The position numbers and the translations under genes were made by a program. Of a stretch of DNA of 42,400 nucleotides, positions 17,269-25,936 are shown one piece after another. A model generated the notes under the pieces. The model did no database searches. It was given only the letters and a program-made list of their open reading frames with translations, and was not told where the DNA came from. How positions within the stretch are numbered: the first letter of the stretch is position 1; the number at the start of each line of letters is the position of its first letter. Location: NCBI GenBank assembly GCA_042091495.1, contig JBELHJ010000017.1, positions 1 to 42,400 on the forward strand. Reading direction: 5' to 3'. This stretch comes from JBELHJ01 sp042091495 (GTDB lineage Bacteria; Bacteroidota; Bacteroidia; Flavobacteriales; Flavobacteriaceae).

Positions 17269-17892
17269 ATGAAAATTAAAACAGCAACTTTTGTTGTTAG
17301 TAATTCTGATGTGTCAAAATGCCCAAAAGACCGCCTCCCTGAATATGCTTTCATAGGAAGAAGTAATGTTGGAAAGTCTTCTTTAATTAATATGTTGACG
17401 AATCAAAAGCATTTGGCAAAAACTTCAGGAAGACCTGGTAAAACCCAACTAATTAACCATTTTATAATTAATAAGAGTTGGTATTTAGTTGACTTACCGG
17501 GGTATGGATATGCTCGTGTTTCTAAAACCGAAAAGAAAAAATTCCAAACATTCATTACTAAGTATTTCGAAAAAAGAGCACAGCTGGTTTCTGCTTTTGT
17601 TCTTGTAGATATAAGACATGAACCTCAAAAAATAGACTTAGACTTTATGAATTGGCTAGGGAAAAAAGGACTTCCTTTTAGTATTATTTTTACTAAAGCT
17701 GACAAGCTAAAACCAAATGCAATAACCCAAAATTTTAAGTTATACCAATCTAAAATGTTAGAATACTGGGAAGAGATGCCACAATATTTTATCACATCGT
17801 CAAGTAAAAGTATTGGTAAAGAGGAACTCTTAAGTTTTATCGAACAAACTAACACAGAAATTGAGGCTTTGAAAAAAAAACTTAACGCCTAA
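17269..17892 (+). CDS. engB: Ribosome biogenesis GTP-binding protein EngB (YsxC/YihA)
   Basis: EngB is an essential TRAFAC-class GTPase needed for assembly of the large ribosomal subunit. The G1 loop GRSNVGKS is at 30-37, the T-bearing segment KTSGRPGKTQ at 51-60 covers G2, DLPGYG at 75-80 is G3 with the family's characteristic PGYGYA, and TKAD at 142-145 is G4. Length 207 is typical. The last 11 bases overlap the end of the convergent permease gene, so both stop codons lie inside the other gene and there is no intergenic terminator space. Confidence 0.98.
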   Translation: MKIKTATFVVSNSDVSKCPKDRLPEYAFIGRSNVGKSSLINMLTNQKHLAKTSGRPGKTQLINHFIINKSWYLVDLPGYGYARVSKTEKKKFQTFITKYFEKRAQLVSAFVLVDIRHEPQKIDLDFMNWLGKKGLPFSIIFTKADKLKPNAITQNFKLYQSKMLEYWEEMPQYFITSSSKSIGKEELLSFIEQTNTEIEALKKKLNA

Positions 17893-18970
17893 CGTCGAGT
17901 GCAGTTCTTAAAGCATTCCCTAGCAGCATAAAACTCATAACCAATAACATTATACAAACTCCTGGGGCAATTGCCAGATAAGGTTTCCCAAGAATAATAT
18001 AGTTGTAGTGATTTTTTATCATTGCCCCCCATGATGAAACCGGAGGCTGAGCCCCAATTCCTAAAAAACTCAAGCCGCTTTCTATTAAAATTGCTGCCGC
18101 AAAATTAGAAGCACAAATCACAATAACCGGAGCCATTATATTAGGTAATATATGATTAACAATGATTCTTAAGTCATTAAATCCAAGAGCTCTTGCTGCA
18201 GTGACATATTGCATTTCTTTTACACTCATAACTTGCCCCCTTACAACTCTTGCTACTTCAACCCACATGGTTAATCCAACTGCAATAAATACCTGCCAGA
18301 ACCCCTTTCCCAAAGCTAAGGTGATTGCAATTACCATTAATAAGGTGGGTATTGACCAAGTTACATTTATTATCCACATAATTAATGCATCTACCTTACC
18401 TCCATAATAACCCGATACACTACCCATAAACAAACCTACTATCAAAGAAATTAATACCGCTACAAAACCAATTGAAAATGAAATTCTAGCACCCACCAAT
18501 AATCTACTTAACATATCCCTACCATATTTATCGGTTCCTAAATAAAAAACCTTATCGATAACTAGTTTTTTACGATCAACATCATTAAAAGCTTCTATAG
18601 TCATTTTTTTGTAAAGTAATGCATCTAAAGGTGTTCCATATTCAAGGTATAAAAGAGAATCTTCCGTAAATTCATAATCTCTTAGAGGAACCGTTTTGTC
18701 TGGATATTTTTCACCTAAAAACCACTTACTGAAATTATGCTGATTAGATTTAAATTGATTTGGTACATTTAACATTTTAACCTTAAATCCAGGTGGTTTT
18801 GAATGAATAGCCAAGTGCATTTGATTAGCATGTTCTGAATTGTCAGGAGCAATAACGTATGCCAATAAACCTAATAATCCAAAAGCTAGTATTACACAAA
18901 AACTAAAAACGCCCCAAAAGTCTTTTTTCAACCTTTGAAGCGCTAAAGCATTTAATGAATTGGAATTCAT
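17882..18970 (-). CDS. ABC transporter permease, DppC/OppC type
   Basis: The 362-residue membrane protein matches the second permease of dipeptide/oligopeptide ABC importers. It has an N-terminal membrane helix (about 17-42), a long hydrophilic stretch (about 43-150), then a transmembrane core of about five helices. The EAA loop that docks the ATPase is clear: MQYVTAARALGFNDLRIIVNHILPN. The segment VFYLGTDKYGRDMLSRLLVGARIS is typical of DppC/OppC. The long soluble insertion between helix 1 and the core is larger than in E. coli DppC. No partner permease, ATPase or binding protein is encoded beside it, so the rest of the transporter must be elsewhere. It lies 1 base after the protease gene, probably co-transcribed. 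Confidence 0.9.
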   Translation of the reverse strand: MNSNSLNALALQRLKKDFWGVFSFCVILAFGLLGLLAYVIAPDNSEHANQMHLAIHSKPPGFKVKMLNVPNQFKSNQHNFSKWFLGEKYPDKTVPLRDYEFTEDSLLYLEYGTPLDALLYKKMTIEAFNDVDRKKLVIDKVFYLGTDKYGRDMLSRLLVGARISFSIGFVAVLISLIVGLFMGSVSGYYGGKVDALIMWIINVTWSIPTLLMVIAITLALGKGFWQVFIAVGLTMWVEVARVVRGQVMSVKEMQYVTAARALGFNDLRIIVNHILPNIMAPVIVICASNFAAAILIESGLSFLGIGAQPPVSSWGAMIKNHYNYIILGKPYLAIAPGVCIMLLVMSFMLLGNALRTALDVRR

Positions 18971-18971
18971 A

Positions 18972-21077
18972 TTATTTTTCTTGAATCACAGAAAGATTAG
19001 ATTGCGTAGAGGAAATGTCTCCTAGATCTTTAAGTACATGAAGTGCTTCCTCAACATACACATCTTTGCTTAAGTTAGTATGCCAACGGTCTCTTTTCTC
19101 TTTTAGAATTGTATCCTTTTGAAATTGGGATAATTCGTAAGGTAATGACTTAAAGCTAAGCGCTGTCTTATAATCTGAAATCGCTTCAAACTGTTTGGCT
19201 TCTTGCTCGCGTGTTTCAATATTCTTTTTGTAAGCCTCAAAATTTAAATGATACATATTATCATCACGAATTTCCTTCAACCACTTAGCATTATCATCAA
19301 TAAGTTTTAGTTGTGCGTTCTTCTCCATTCTTAATTTACTCATTGCTATAGCTTTATCAAAAGTATTTGAATACCACAAATCATAACTTACAGGTTCAAT
19401 TTTATCCCATGGTAAAGGATTGATTTGATCTTTTTCGCCCACATCAACATAACTGTATCGGTCTGGGACCACAACATCACTTTTAACACCCTCGAGCTGA
19501 GTAGAGCCCCCATTAATTCTGTAAAACTTTGAATGGGTATACTTTAAAGCACCTACATCTCCACCAGAGCTGTTTTTTACCATTCGGTTTAAGTCAATAA
19601 CATTTTGAACTGTACCCTTACCATAAGTTTGCTTACTTCCAATAACGATTCCTCTTTTATAGTCTTGCATTGCCGCAGCCAAAATTTCAGAGGCAGAAGC
19701 TGATAATTCATTAACCAAAATTACCAAAGGGCCGTCCCATAAAATAGATCGATCTCTATCCCTTAAAACTTCAGTCTTTCTGTTTGAAGATTTAACCTGT
19801 ACTACTGGTCCCGTTTTTATAAATAACCCGGCAATATCCACAACGGTTTGAAGCGAACCACCTCCGTTATTCCTTAAATCTAAAACTAGTCCTTGAATAT
19901 TTTCCGTTTTTAAACGTTCAATTTCTAGCTTAATATCACTGGCAGCATTTCTTTGTTGTGCATCTTTAAACTCAATATAAAATTTTGGCAAGTTGATTAA
20001 ACCGTAGGTATTTCCTTCATATTCAACTTTGGTTGATTTTGCAAAAGTCTCATCAATTTCAACTATACCCCTAGTGATACTTACATCTTGGATAGAACCA
20101 TCTAGCTTCTTTTTTACTGTTAAAATAACATCTGTGTCTTTAGGACCTTTAATTAGTTTTATAGCGTCCTCTAAACGCATTCCTACCACATTAACTGATT
20201 CTTCTTCATCACTTTGTCTCACTTTAACTATTTGATCTCCTGATTCAAGTTTTCCTTGCCTCCATGCAGGACCACCACTAATAAGTTCTGTAATAATAAT
20301 ACCTTCTGTTCTTTTAACTAATCGAGCTCCAATACCTTCAAAACTACCAGACATTTGGACGTCAAAACGCTCTTTATCTTCAGGGGCAAAGTAAAATGTA
20401 TGAGGGTCAAATCCTTCTACAATACTGTTAATGTAAACTGAAAACCAATCGTTTCTAGTTCTATCATCAATGTAACCATAGGAATCATCTAAAGTCTTCA
20501 TGGTACTTTCTCTGGTCTCTTTTTCAATTTCTTCTATAGTCTTTAAAGAATCTGTTTGAACAAGATCATAGTAAGAAGAAATTGTAGAGAACTTTAATTG
20601 AGTTCGCCACCTGTCTTTCATTGCTTTTTTATTTCTAGGAAAATCAAGCGCATCGAAATCAGCGTTGTAAGTTTCATCACGCTCATAGTTGAAAGGCTCT
20701 GAAAGAATAGCTTTGTATAGCTGTTTAGACTCATCTATTCGCTCGAGTAGTTTAGCATGAGTCTCATTAAAAAACGTTAAATCAAATGCTTTTAACTGAT
20801 CATCGATAGCCGTTTCGTATTTTTTAAATTCCTTGATGTCTGAATGATAAAAATACCGCTTGAAGGGATCAAGTCGTTTGATATATTCATCAAAAACTTG
20901 CTTAGAAAAATCATCATTCAAGTCTTTTGGACTGAAATGACCTTCACTTAATACATAAGTTATAAGTTGAAGTAGAACTTTGTCTTTGTTAGGGTCATTA
21001 AAAGATTGGGAAGTAAAACTACATGACACAAATGCTAACACTAAAATTATAATTAGCAACGGGTTACTCTTTTTCAT
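18972..21077 (-). CDS. C-terminal processing (tail-specific) protease, S41A family
   Basis: This is a Prc/CtpA-like periplasmic serine protease of 701 residues. The start MKKSNPLLIIILVLAFVSCS looks like a lipoprotein signal with the lipid cysteine at residue 19; an upstream ATG at 21095 would add six residues and weaken the signal, so 21077 is preferred. An N-terminal helical domain is followed by a PDZ domain (GSFEGIGARL through KGPKDTDVILTV), then the S41 catalytic region with NELSASASEILA, whose Ser is the nucleophile, and KQTYGKGTVQ, whose Lys is the general base. A long C-terminal helical part resembles the Prc tail domain. Substrates in E. coli include PBP3 and Lpp-related factors. It is divergent from surE and leads the permease gene. 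Confidence 0.95.
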   Translation of the reverse strand: MKKSNPLLIIILVLAFVSCSFTSQSFNDPNKDKVLLQLITYVLSEGHFSPKDLNDDFSKQVFDEYIKRLDPFKRYFYHSDIKEFKKYETAIDDQLKAFDLTFFNETHAKLLERIDESKQLYKAILSEPFNYERDETYNADFDALDFPRNKKAMKDRWRTQLKFSTISSYYDLVQTDSLKTIEEIEKETRESTMKTLDDSYGYIDDRTRNDWFSVYINSIVEGFDPHTFYFAPEDKERFDVQMSGSFEGIGARLVKRTEGIIITELISGGPAWRQGKLESGDQIVKVRQSDEEESVNVVGMRLEDAIKLIKGPKDTDVILTVKKKLDGSIQDVSITRGIVEIDETFAKSTKVEYEGNTYGLINLPKFYIEFKDAQQRNAASDIKLEIERLKTENIQGLVLDLRNNGGGSLQTVVDIAGLFIKTGPVVQVKSSNRKTEVLRDRDRSILWDGPLVILVNELSASASEILAAAMQDYKRGIVIGSKQTYGKGTVQNVIDLNRMVKNSSGGDVGALKYTHSKFYRINGGSTQLEGVKSDVVVPDRYSYVDVGEKDQINPLPWDKIEPVSYDLWYSNTFDKAIAMSKLRMEKNAQLKLIDDNAKWLKEIRDDNMYHLNFEAYKKNIETREQEAKQFEAISDYKTALSFKSLPYELSQFQKDTILKEKRDRWHTNLSKDVYVEEALHVLKDLGDISSTQSNLSVIQEK

Positions 21078-21139
21078 TAATCTATATAGCATCATAAATT
21101 ATTTTTTACTAAAGTAAATGAAAAATTATTAGTATTAAT

Positions 21140-21161
21140 GCAGCATAGCTGCTAATTTTTT
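21140..21161 (+). other. Small palindrome in the divergent protease/surE spacer
   Basis: GCAGC (21140-21144) and GCTGC (21148-21152) form a perfect 5-bp inverted repeat around ATA, followed by TAATTTTTT. It could be a weak terminator-like hairpin or a regulatory palindrome in the 130-bp spacer between two divergent genes. Function is unknown. Confidence 0.25.
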
Positions 21162-21225
21162 GTTAAAGCAATTATAGCTAGGTTAATCACAATAATCCTT
21201 ATTTTAGTGCCTTAAAAGACCTTCT

Positions 21226-21993
21226 ATGAATGACAAACCGCTAATCTTAGTAACCAATGATGACGGTATTTCAGCTCCGGGCATAAGAACTCTTATCCAT
21301 ATAATGAATACTATTGGAGATGTTGTTGTGGTTGCACCAGACAGTCCTCAAAGTGGTATGGGACATGCAGTAACTATTAATAGCACACTTCACCTTGAAG
21401 CTGTCTCCATTGATGATGGCCCTCAGAAAGAATATACATGTAGCGGAACACCAACTGATTGTGTTAAAATTGCAATAAGTGAATTATTAGATAGGAAACC
21501 TGATTTATGTGTTTCTGGAATTAATCATGGATCAAATTCATCTATAAATATCATTTATTCAGGAACCATGAGTGCTGCAGTTGAGGCTGGAATTAAAGGT
21601 ATTCCTGCTATAGGCTTTTCACTTTGTGATTACTCATGGAATGCCAATTTTGAAATGACTAAAACTTACATTCAATCCATAACAAGATCAACTCTTAAAA
21701 ACGGGCTGGATCAGGGTACTGTATTGAATGTAAATTTTCCAAAACCAACAACCGAATACAAAGGGGTTATGATTTGTAGGCAAGCCAATGCTCACTGGGA
21801 AGAAACATTTGACAAAAGGACTAATCCTTTGGGAAAAGATTACTATTGGCTATCTGGAACATTTGAAAACTATGACAAGGGTAATGACACAGATGAGTGG
21901 GCCCTTGCTAACCAATATGTTTCTGTTGTTCCTGTTCAATTTGACATGACTGCACACCAATCAATTAACAAATTAAAAAACTGGAAACTCTAA
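21226..21993 (+). CDS. surE: 5'/3'-nucleotidase SurE
   Basis: SurE is a divalent-metal-dependent phosphatase that dephosphorylates nucleoside monophosphates in the cytoplasm. The metal site is visible as ILVTNDDGISAPG with the two aspartates at 12 and 13; the serine of VAPDSPQSGMGHAVT and the asparagine of SGINHGSNSSINIIYSGTMSAA complete it. Length 255 is usual. The frame starts at an ATG 28 bases after a poor -7 match TATTTTAG, so the promoter assignment is uncertain. Stop and the start of the next gene share one base (TAATG), and lpxB follows, so it heads a small operon. Confidence 0.97.
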   Translation: MNDKPLILVTNDDGISAPGIRTLIHIMNTIGDVVVVAPDSPQSGMGHAVTINSTLHLEAVSIDDGPQKEYTCSGTPTDCVKIAISELLDRKPDLCVSGINHGSNSSINIIYSGTMSAAVEAGIKGIPAIGFSLCDYSWNANFEMTKTYIQSITRSTLKNGLDQGTVLNVNFPKPTTEYKGVMICRQANAHWEETFDKRTNPLGKDYYWLSGTFENYDKGNDTDEWALANQYVSVVPVQFDMTAHQSINKLKNWKL

Positions 21994-22277
21994 TGAAAAA
22001 TAAACCACTACTTACAGGAATACTAGTAGGAATTATTGCAAATTTTATTGGTCTTTTTATTTGTGTTCAAATTTTTGGTAATGGAGAGGGATTTATCAAA
22101 ACAATTAAACTCTCCTTAGCTAATGATTTTTTTGGAAAGCTAATTAGTATTGGGGCCATACTAAATCTTGGTGCTTTTTTTGTATTTATTAGAAAACGAG
22201 AGGACGAAAAGGCTAAAGGCGTTTTATTAATTACAATTTTAATAGCGTTAGTAACTTTCATTATTAAATTTTCGTAA
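21993..22277 (+). CDS. Small membrane protein of unknown function
   Basis: The 94-residue protein is not one I can name. It has a first hydrophobic helix (about 7-28, LLTGILVGIIANFIGLFICVQIF), a short amphipathic region, a second helix (about 47-64) and a third (about 75-92), joined by a charged turn RKREDEKAKG that by the positive-inside rule would face the cytoplasm. It is coupled to surE through a TAATG junction and is 3 bases from lpxB, so it is very likely made with them. The position suggests an envelope role, but that is inference only. Confidence 0.85.
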   Translation: MKNKPLLTGILVGIIANFIGLFICVQIFGNGEGFIKTIKLSLANDFFGKLISIGAILNLGAFFVFIRKREDEKAKGVLLITILIALVTFIIKFS

Positions 22278-22280
22278 CCT

Positions 22281-23402
22281 ATGAAATATTATATCATTGC
22301 AGGGGAGGCATCTGGTGACTTACATGGTTCTAATTTAATGAAAGCCATAATTAAGGAAGACCCCAAAGCAATTTTTAGATTTTGGGGTGGTGATCTTATG
22401 AAAGCTCAAGGAGGAACTTTAGTTAAGCATTATCGCAAATTGGCTTTTATGGGTTTTCTTGAAGTTATTTTAAACATAAGAACCATTTTTAAAAATTTAT
22501 CATTTTGTAAAAAAGACATCACTACTTTTAACCCTGATACTATAATTTTAATTGACTACCCAGGTTTTAATATGCGCATTGCTAAATGGGCAAAGTCACT
22601 TGGTAAAGACACACAATATTATATATCTCCTCAGATATGGGCTTGGAAAGAAAATAGGATTAAAGCCATTAAAAGAGATGTCAATTCAATGTATGTGATT
22701 CTTCCTTTTGAGAAGCCTTTTTATGAGAATAAGCATGATTTTCCTGTTCATTTTGTTGGACATCCTCTCATTGATGCGATAAATCAACATAACTATCTGA
22801 GGCTCTCAGAATTTAAATCGAAGTATGAACTAGATGACAGACCCATTATAGCTATTCTTCCTGGCAGTAGAAAGCAAGAAATTAAAAAAATGCTCAAAGT
22901 CATGTTGGAAGTTAGCTCACGTTTTAAAAACTACCAATTTATTATAGCGGGTGCGCCCAGTCAACCTGAATCTTTTTACAAACAAACTATTAAAAATAGT
23001 GAGGGCCATTTTATAAGTAATGACACTTATAATCTTCTTAACAATGCTCATGCTGCGCTAGTTACGTCTGGAACAGCTACACTAGAAACAGCTTTATTTA
23101 AAGTCCCCCAAGTAGTGTGTTACAAAGGGAGTTGGATTTCATATGAAATTGGAAAACGAATAATTGACCTCAAATTCATCTCACTTGTCAATTTAATTAT
23201 GGATAAGGAAGTCGTTATGGAACTCATTCAAAATAAGTTTAACACAAATAGTGTAACAGACGCTCTAAAAGGTATTTTAAATCCCAATCAAAGAACCAAA
23301 ATTCTTGAAAACTACGAGGTACTTGAAAAATCACTTGGGGGTATTGGCGCTAGTGAGAACACTGCTAAATTAATTATATCACACATTGAAAAAAATGATT
23401 AG
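22281..23402 (+). CDS. lpxB: Lipid-A-disaccharide synthase LpxB
   Basis: LpxB (GT19) joins UDP-2,3-diacylglucosamine and lipid X to form the lipid A disaccharide at the inner membrane. Diagnostic stretches are YIIAGEASGDLHGSNLM at the N-terminus, KLAFMGFLEVI, DYPGFNMRIAKWAK, YYISPQIWAWKENRI, FVGHPLID, ILPGSRKQEI and SGTATLETALFKVPQVVCYK. Length 373 is normal. Presence of this gene shows a lipid A-bearing outer membrane. Its stop overlaps the start of the following lipoprotein gene. Confidence 0.97.
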   Translation: MKYYIIAGEASGDLHGSNLMKAIIKEDPKAIFRFWGGDLMKAQGGTLVKHYRKLAFMGFLEVILNIRTIFKNLSFCKKDITTFNPDTIILIDYPGFNMRIAKWAKSLGKDTQYYISPQIWAWKENRIKAIKRDVNSMYVILPFEKPFYENKHDFPVHFVGHPLIDAINQHNYLRLSEFKSKYELDDRPIIAILPGSRKQEIKKMLKVMLEVSSRFKNYQFIIAGAPSQPESFYKQTIKNSEGHFISNDTYNLLNNAHAALVTSGTATLETALFKVPQVVCYKGSWISYEIGKRIIDLKFISLVNLIMDKEVVMELIQNKFNTNSVTDALKGILNPNQRTKILENYEVLEKSLGGIGASENTAKLIISHIEKND

Positions 23403-23880
23403 ATATTTAGTTTTACTTTTTTCAATAAGTGTGTTTTTTTCATGTGGATCGAGTAATAACAACTTTAAATCTGACAAAAAAAATAAATACTCAAAACTTA
23501 CTAAACAACTTATAAATTATGCTAAATCATTTGAAGGGACTCCTTATTTGTATGGGGGTAATACTTCAAAAGGCATGGATTGTTCTGGATTAATACATAC
23601 GGCCTATAAATCAGTTGATTTCAATATCCCCAGAACCTCTCTAGCCATTTACAGAGATGGTGCATCGGTTAAGGTTAAACACATTAAAAATGGGGATTTA
23701 TTGTTTTTTAAAACTTCAAAAAAAAGAAGTAGTAAAGTAAATCATGTAGGACTAGTCACCTCTATTAAAAAAGGAGAAATATATTTTATTCACTCTACAT
23801 CTAGCAAGGGCGTAATTACATCTGTTTTATCCAACACCTATTGGAGTAAAGCATTTGTTGAAGCAAAACGTTATTTATAA
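23395..23880 (+). CDS. NlpC/P60 family lipoprotein (cell-wall peptidase)
   Basis: The 161-residue protein has a lipoprotein signal ending FFSC, with the lipidated cysteine at residue 17, followed by a single NlpC/P60 domain. The catalytic cysteine is in GMDCSGL (Cys63), the histidine in VNHVGLV (His117) and the third polar residue in FIHSTSS (His133). Such enzymes usually cut the D-Glu-DAP bond of peptidoglycan stem peptides. The ATG at 23395 is used; a TTG at 23386 would add MKK and give a more basic signal peptide, so it is a real alternative. The gene overlaps the end of lpxB by 8 bases. Confidence 0.93.
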   Translation: MIRYLVLLFSISVFFSCGSSNNNFKSDKKNKYSKLTKQLINYAKSFEGTPYLYGGNTSKGMDCSGLIHTAYKSVDFNIPRTSLAIYRDGASVKVKHIKNGDLLFFKTSKKRSSKVNHVGLVTSIKKGEIYFIHSTSSKGVITSVLSNTYWSKAFVEAKRYL

Positions 23881-23898
23881 AAATTGTAACTTATTGGG

Positions 23899-25929
23899 GT
23901 GAAAGCCCTAAATTATCTACCAGTAGCTATTACTATTAGCTATGCTTTTGGCATTATTATAGGCCAAACTAACCCATTGTGGAGTAAAGTGATTTTCGAT
24001 TTCAAATTTATTTTAATCGGAATAGTTTTAAGCCTTATACTTTTAAATAACCACATTAAATCTTTTTGGGCTCCTGCTTTAAGCACATTATCGATACTTA
24101 GCTGTGGTATTTTAAGTGTTTATTTGGCTAATCCACTAAATAACCCATCACATTACACACGATTAAATGAATTCAATCCAAACAAACAGCAACACATCAT
24201 ATTTGAACCAATAAAACACTTAAAACCTTCTGCTAAATTTGAAAAAATTATAGTTAAAATTAAAAAGGTTAACAACCAAGATTGTAGTGGTAAATTACTC
24301 ATATATGCTCCAAAAACTTATTTCAATTACAAAACATTTGAAGTTAGAAAACTCTATTTAATAAGTTCCACCTTAAAAGCTATACCACCCCCCTTAAACC
24401 CCAATGTATTTGATTATAAAACATACATGGAACAACAAGAGATTTATCATTCGACCACCTTAAATTCCAATCAAAATATAACTGCTATTGGAACAATAAA
24501 TAATTTATCTCAGTATGGCAGTCATTTAAGAGTCATAGTAAATAAGAGACTAGATAACAGCAATCTAAACAAAGACAGTAAAGCAATAATTCAAGCAATG
24601 CTTTTAGGTCAGCGTCAAAATATAGACCGCAAAGTGTATTCGAACTATATAAATAGTGGAGCTGTACATTTATTAGCTGTTTCTGGGCTTCATGTTGGAA
24701 TCATAACACTTATTTTGGGATGGCTTTTATCTCCATTTAAATATTTAAAATATGGCGCTACTTTTTCTAAAGTAACTATCATAATTTTAATTTGGTTTTA
24801 TGCCATAACAACAGGTGCATCAGTCTCTGTTTGTCGAGCTGCCACGATGTTTAGTTTTTTAATACTTGGAACATTACTTAAAAGACCCACTAAACCTATT
24901 AATAATTTAGCCGTTTCAGCATTGGTATTATTAATTGTAAAACCCAACTTTATATATGATGTTGGATTTCAGCTAAGTTATCTGGCGGTTCTTGGAATAC
25001 TAATAATTCATCCCATACTTAACAAAGTGATTCATCCAAAAAACAAATTGGTTAGCTATTTTTGGTCATTAATAACGGTTAGTTTAGGTGCACAAATTGG
25101 TGTGTTTCCATTAACTATATTCTACTTTAAGCAATTTCCAATATTATTTTTAGTTACAAATATCATGTTGCTTCCGGTGATAAGTGTTTTCATAGGTCTG
25201 AGTCTTTTAACCATCATTTTAAATGAAATGAAAAATATAAATCATTTATTAGAAACTGGAGTAGATGTAATTAATCAATACATTTCGATTGTGGTTTCAT
25301 GGATTGGAACAAAAGATAATTTGATTGTTCGAAATATTCAAACAGATGTTTATGATACTGTATTGATCTATGGAATAATTTGTTCAATAATTATATATTT
25401 CAAAAGCAAGACTTCTAAGAGTATTATTATAACTTGTTTTTTGTGTTTAAGTCTTCAATTCAAAACCATTTACAACAAGTTTTGGAATACTAAAAAGGAA
25501 TTAGTTGTTTTTCATCAGTTTAAAAACAGCATTCTAACAACCAATAAGAACAACATGCTTGAAATTGCATGTAAACAAGAGTTTGATACAATCCCCTACA
25601 GTATTTCAAATTATGTTTCTATAAACAATTCTCATAAAATCTCTAAAGTACCTATGAGTCACTATTACAAATTAAAAGATGCACTTTTACTTGTTATAAA
25701 AAGTAATAACTTATACCTAGAAACTCATAAAAAAGCTGATGTTATTTTGTTGAGTGGATCACCTAAAATTAATTTAGAGCGATTAATAGGAATTCATAAA
25801 CCAAAGCTTATAATTAGTGATGGAAGTAATTATAAGTCTTTTATAAAGAGATGGTCAAAAACGTGTAAAAAAACAAAAACACCTTTCCATAATACTTACG
25901 AGAAAGGTGCTAGAATTTTTAAATTATAA
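23899..25929 (+). CDS. ComEC/Rec2 family DNA-uptake channel protein
   Basis: ComEC forms the inner-membrane channel for single-stranded DNA in natural transformation. The 676-residue protein has N-terminal membrane helices, a DUF4131-like soluble stretch (about 90-190), and the Competence core with LLAVSGLHVGIITLILGW, TGASVSVCRAATMFSFLIL and DVGFQLSYLAVLGIL, plus further helices. The C-terminal part (about 535-676) aligns by eye with the last strands of the metallo-beta-lactamase domain of longer ComEC proteins, but the metal-binding HxHxD and HHGS motifs are missing. The start codon is GTG (23899); no ATG fits. It is 18 bases after the NlpC/P60 gene. The last 60 bases carry, on the opposite strand, a terminator for the convergent operon. 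Confidence 0.92.
   Translation: MKALNYLPVAITISYAFGIIIGQTNPLWSKVIFDFKFILIGIVLSLILLNNHIKSFWAPALSTLSILSCGILSVYLANPLNNPSHYTRLNEFNPNKQQHIIFEPIKHLKPSAKFEKIIVKIKKVNNQDCSGKLLIYAPKTYFNYKTFEVRKLYLISSTLKAIPPPLNPNVFDYKTYMEQQEIYHSTTLNSNQNITAIGTINNLSQYGSHLRVIVNKRLDNSNLNKDSKAIIQAMLLGQRQNIDRKVYSNYINSGAVHLLAVSGLHVGIITLILGWLLSPFKYLKYGATFSKVTIIILIWFYAITTGASVSVCRAATMFSFLILGTLLKRPTKPINNLAVSALVLLIVKPNFIYDVGFQLSYLAVLGILIIHPILNKVIHPKNKLVSYFWSLITVSLGAQIGVFPLTIFYFKQFPILFLVTNIMLLPVISVFIGLSLLTIILNEMKNINHLLETGVDVINQYISIVVSWIGTKDNLIVRNIQTDVYDTVLIYGIICSIIIYFKSKTSKSIIITCFLCLSLQFKTIYNKFWNTKKELVVFHQFKNSILTTNKNNMLEIACKQEFDTIPYSISNYVSINNSHKISKVPMSHYYKLKDALLLVIKSNNLYLETHKKADVILLSGSPKINLERLIGIHKPKLIISDGSNYKSFIKRWSKTCKKTKTPFHNTYEKGARIFKL
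25867..25909 (-). terminator. Terminator of the peptide-use operon, embedded inside comEC
   Basis: On the minus strand CACCTTTC (25909-25902) pairs with GAAAGGTG (25887-25880), an 8-bp stem with a 14-base loop, followed by TTTTTGTTTTTTT (25879-25867). It therefore terminates transcription coming from the thioredoxin gene, but it lies within the coding end of the convergent comEC gene. On the plus strand the same stem is followed by CTAGAATTTTT, a weaker tail. Confidence 0.75.
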
Positions 25930-25936
25930 TAATCTA

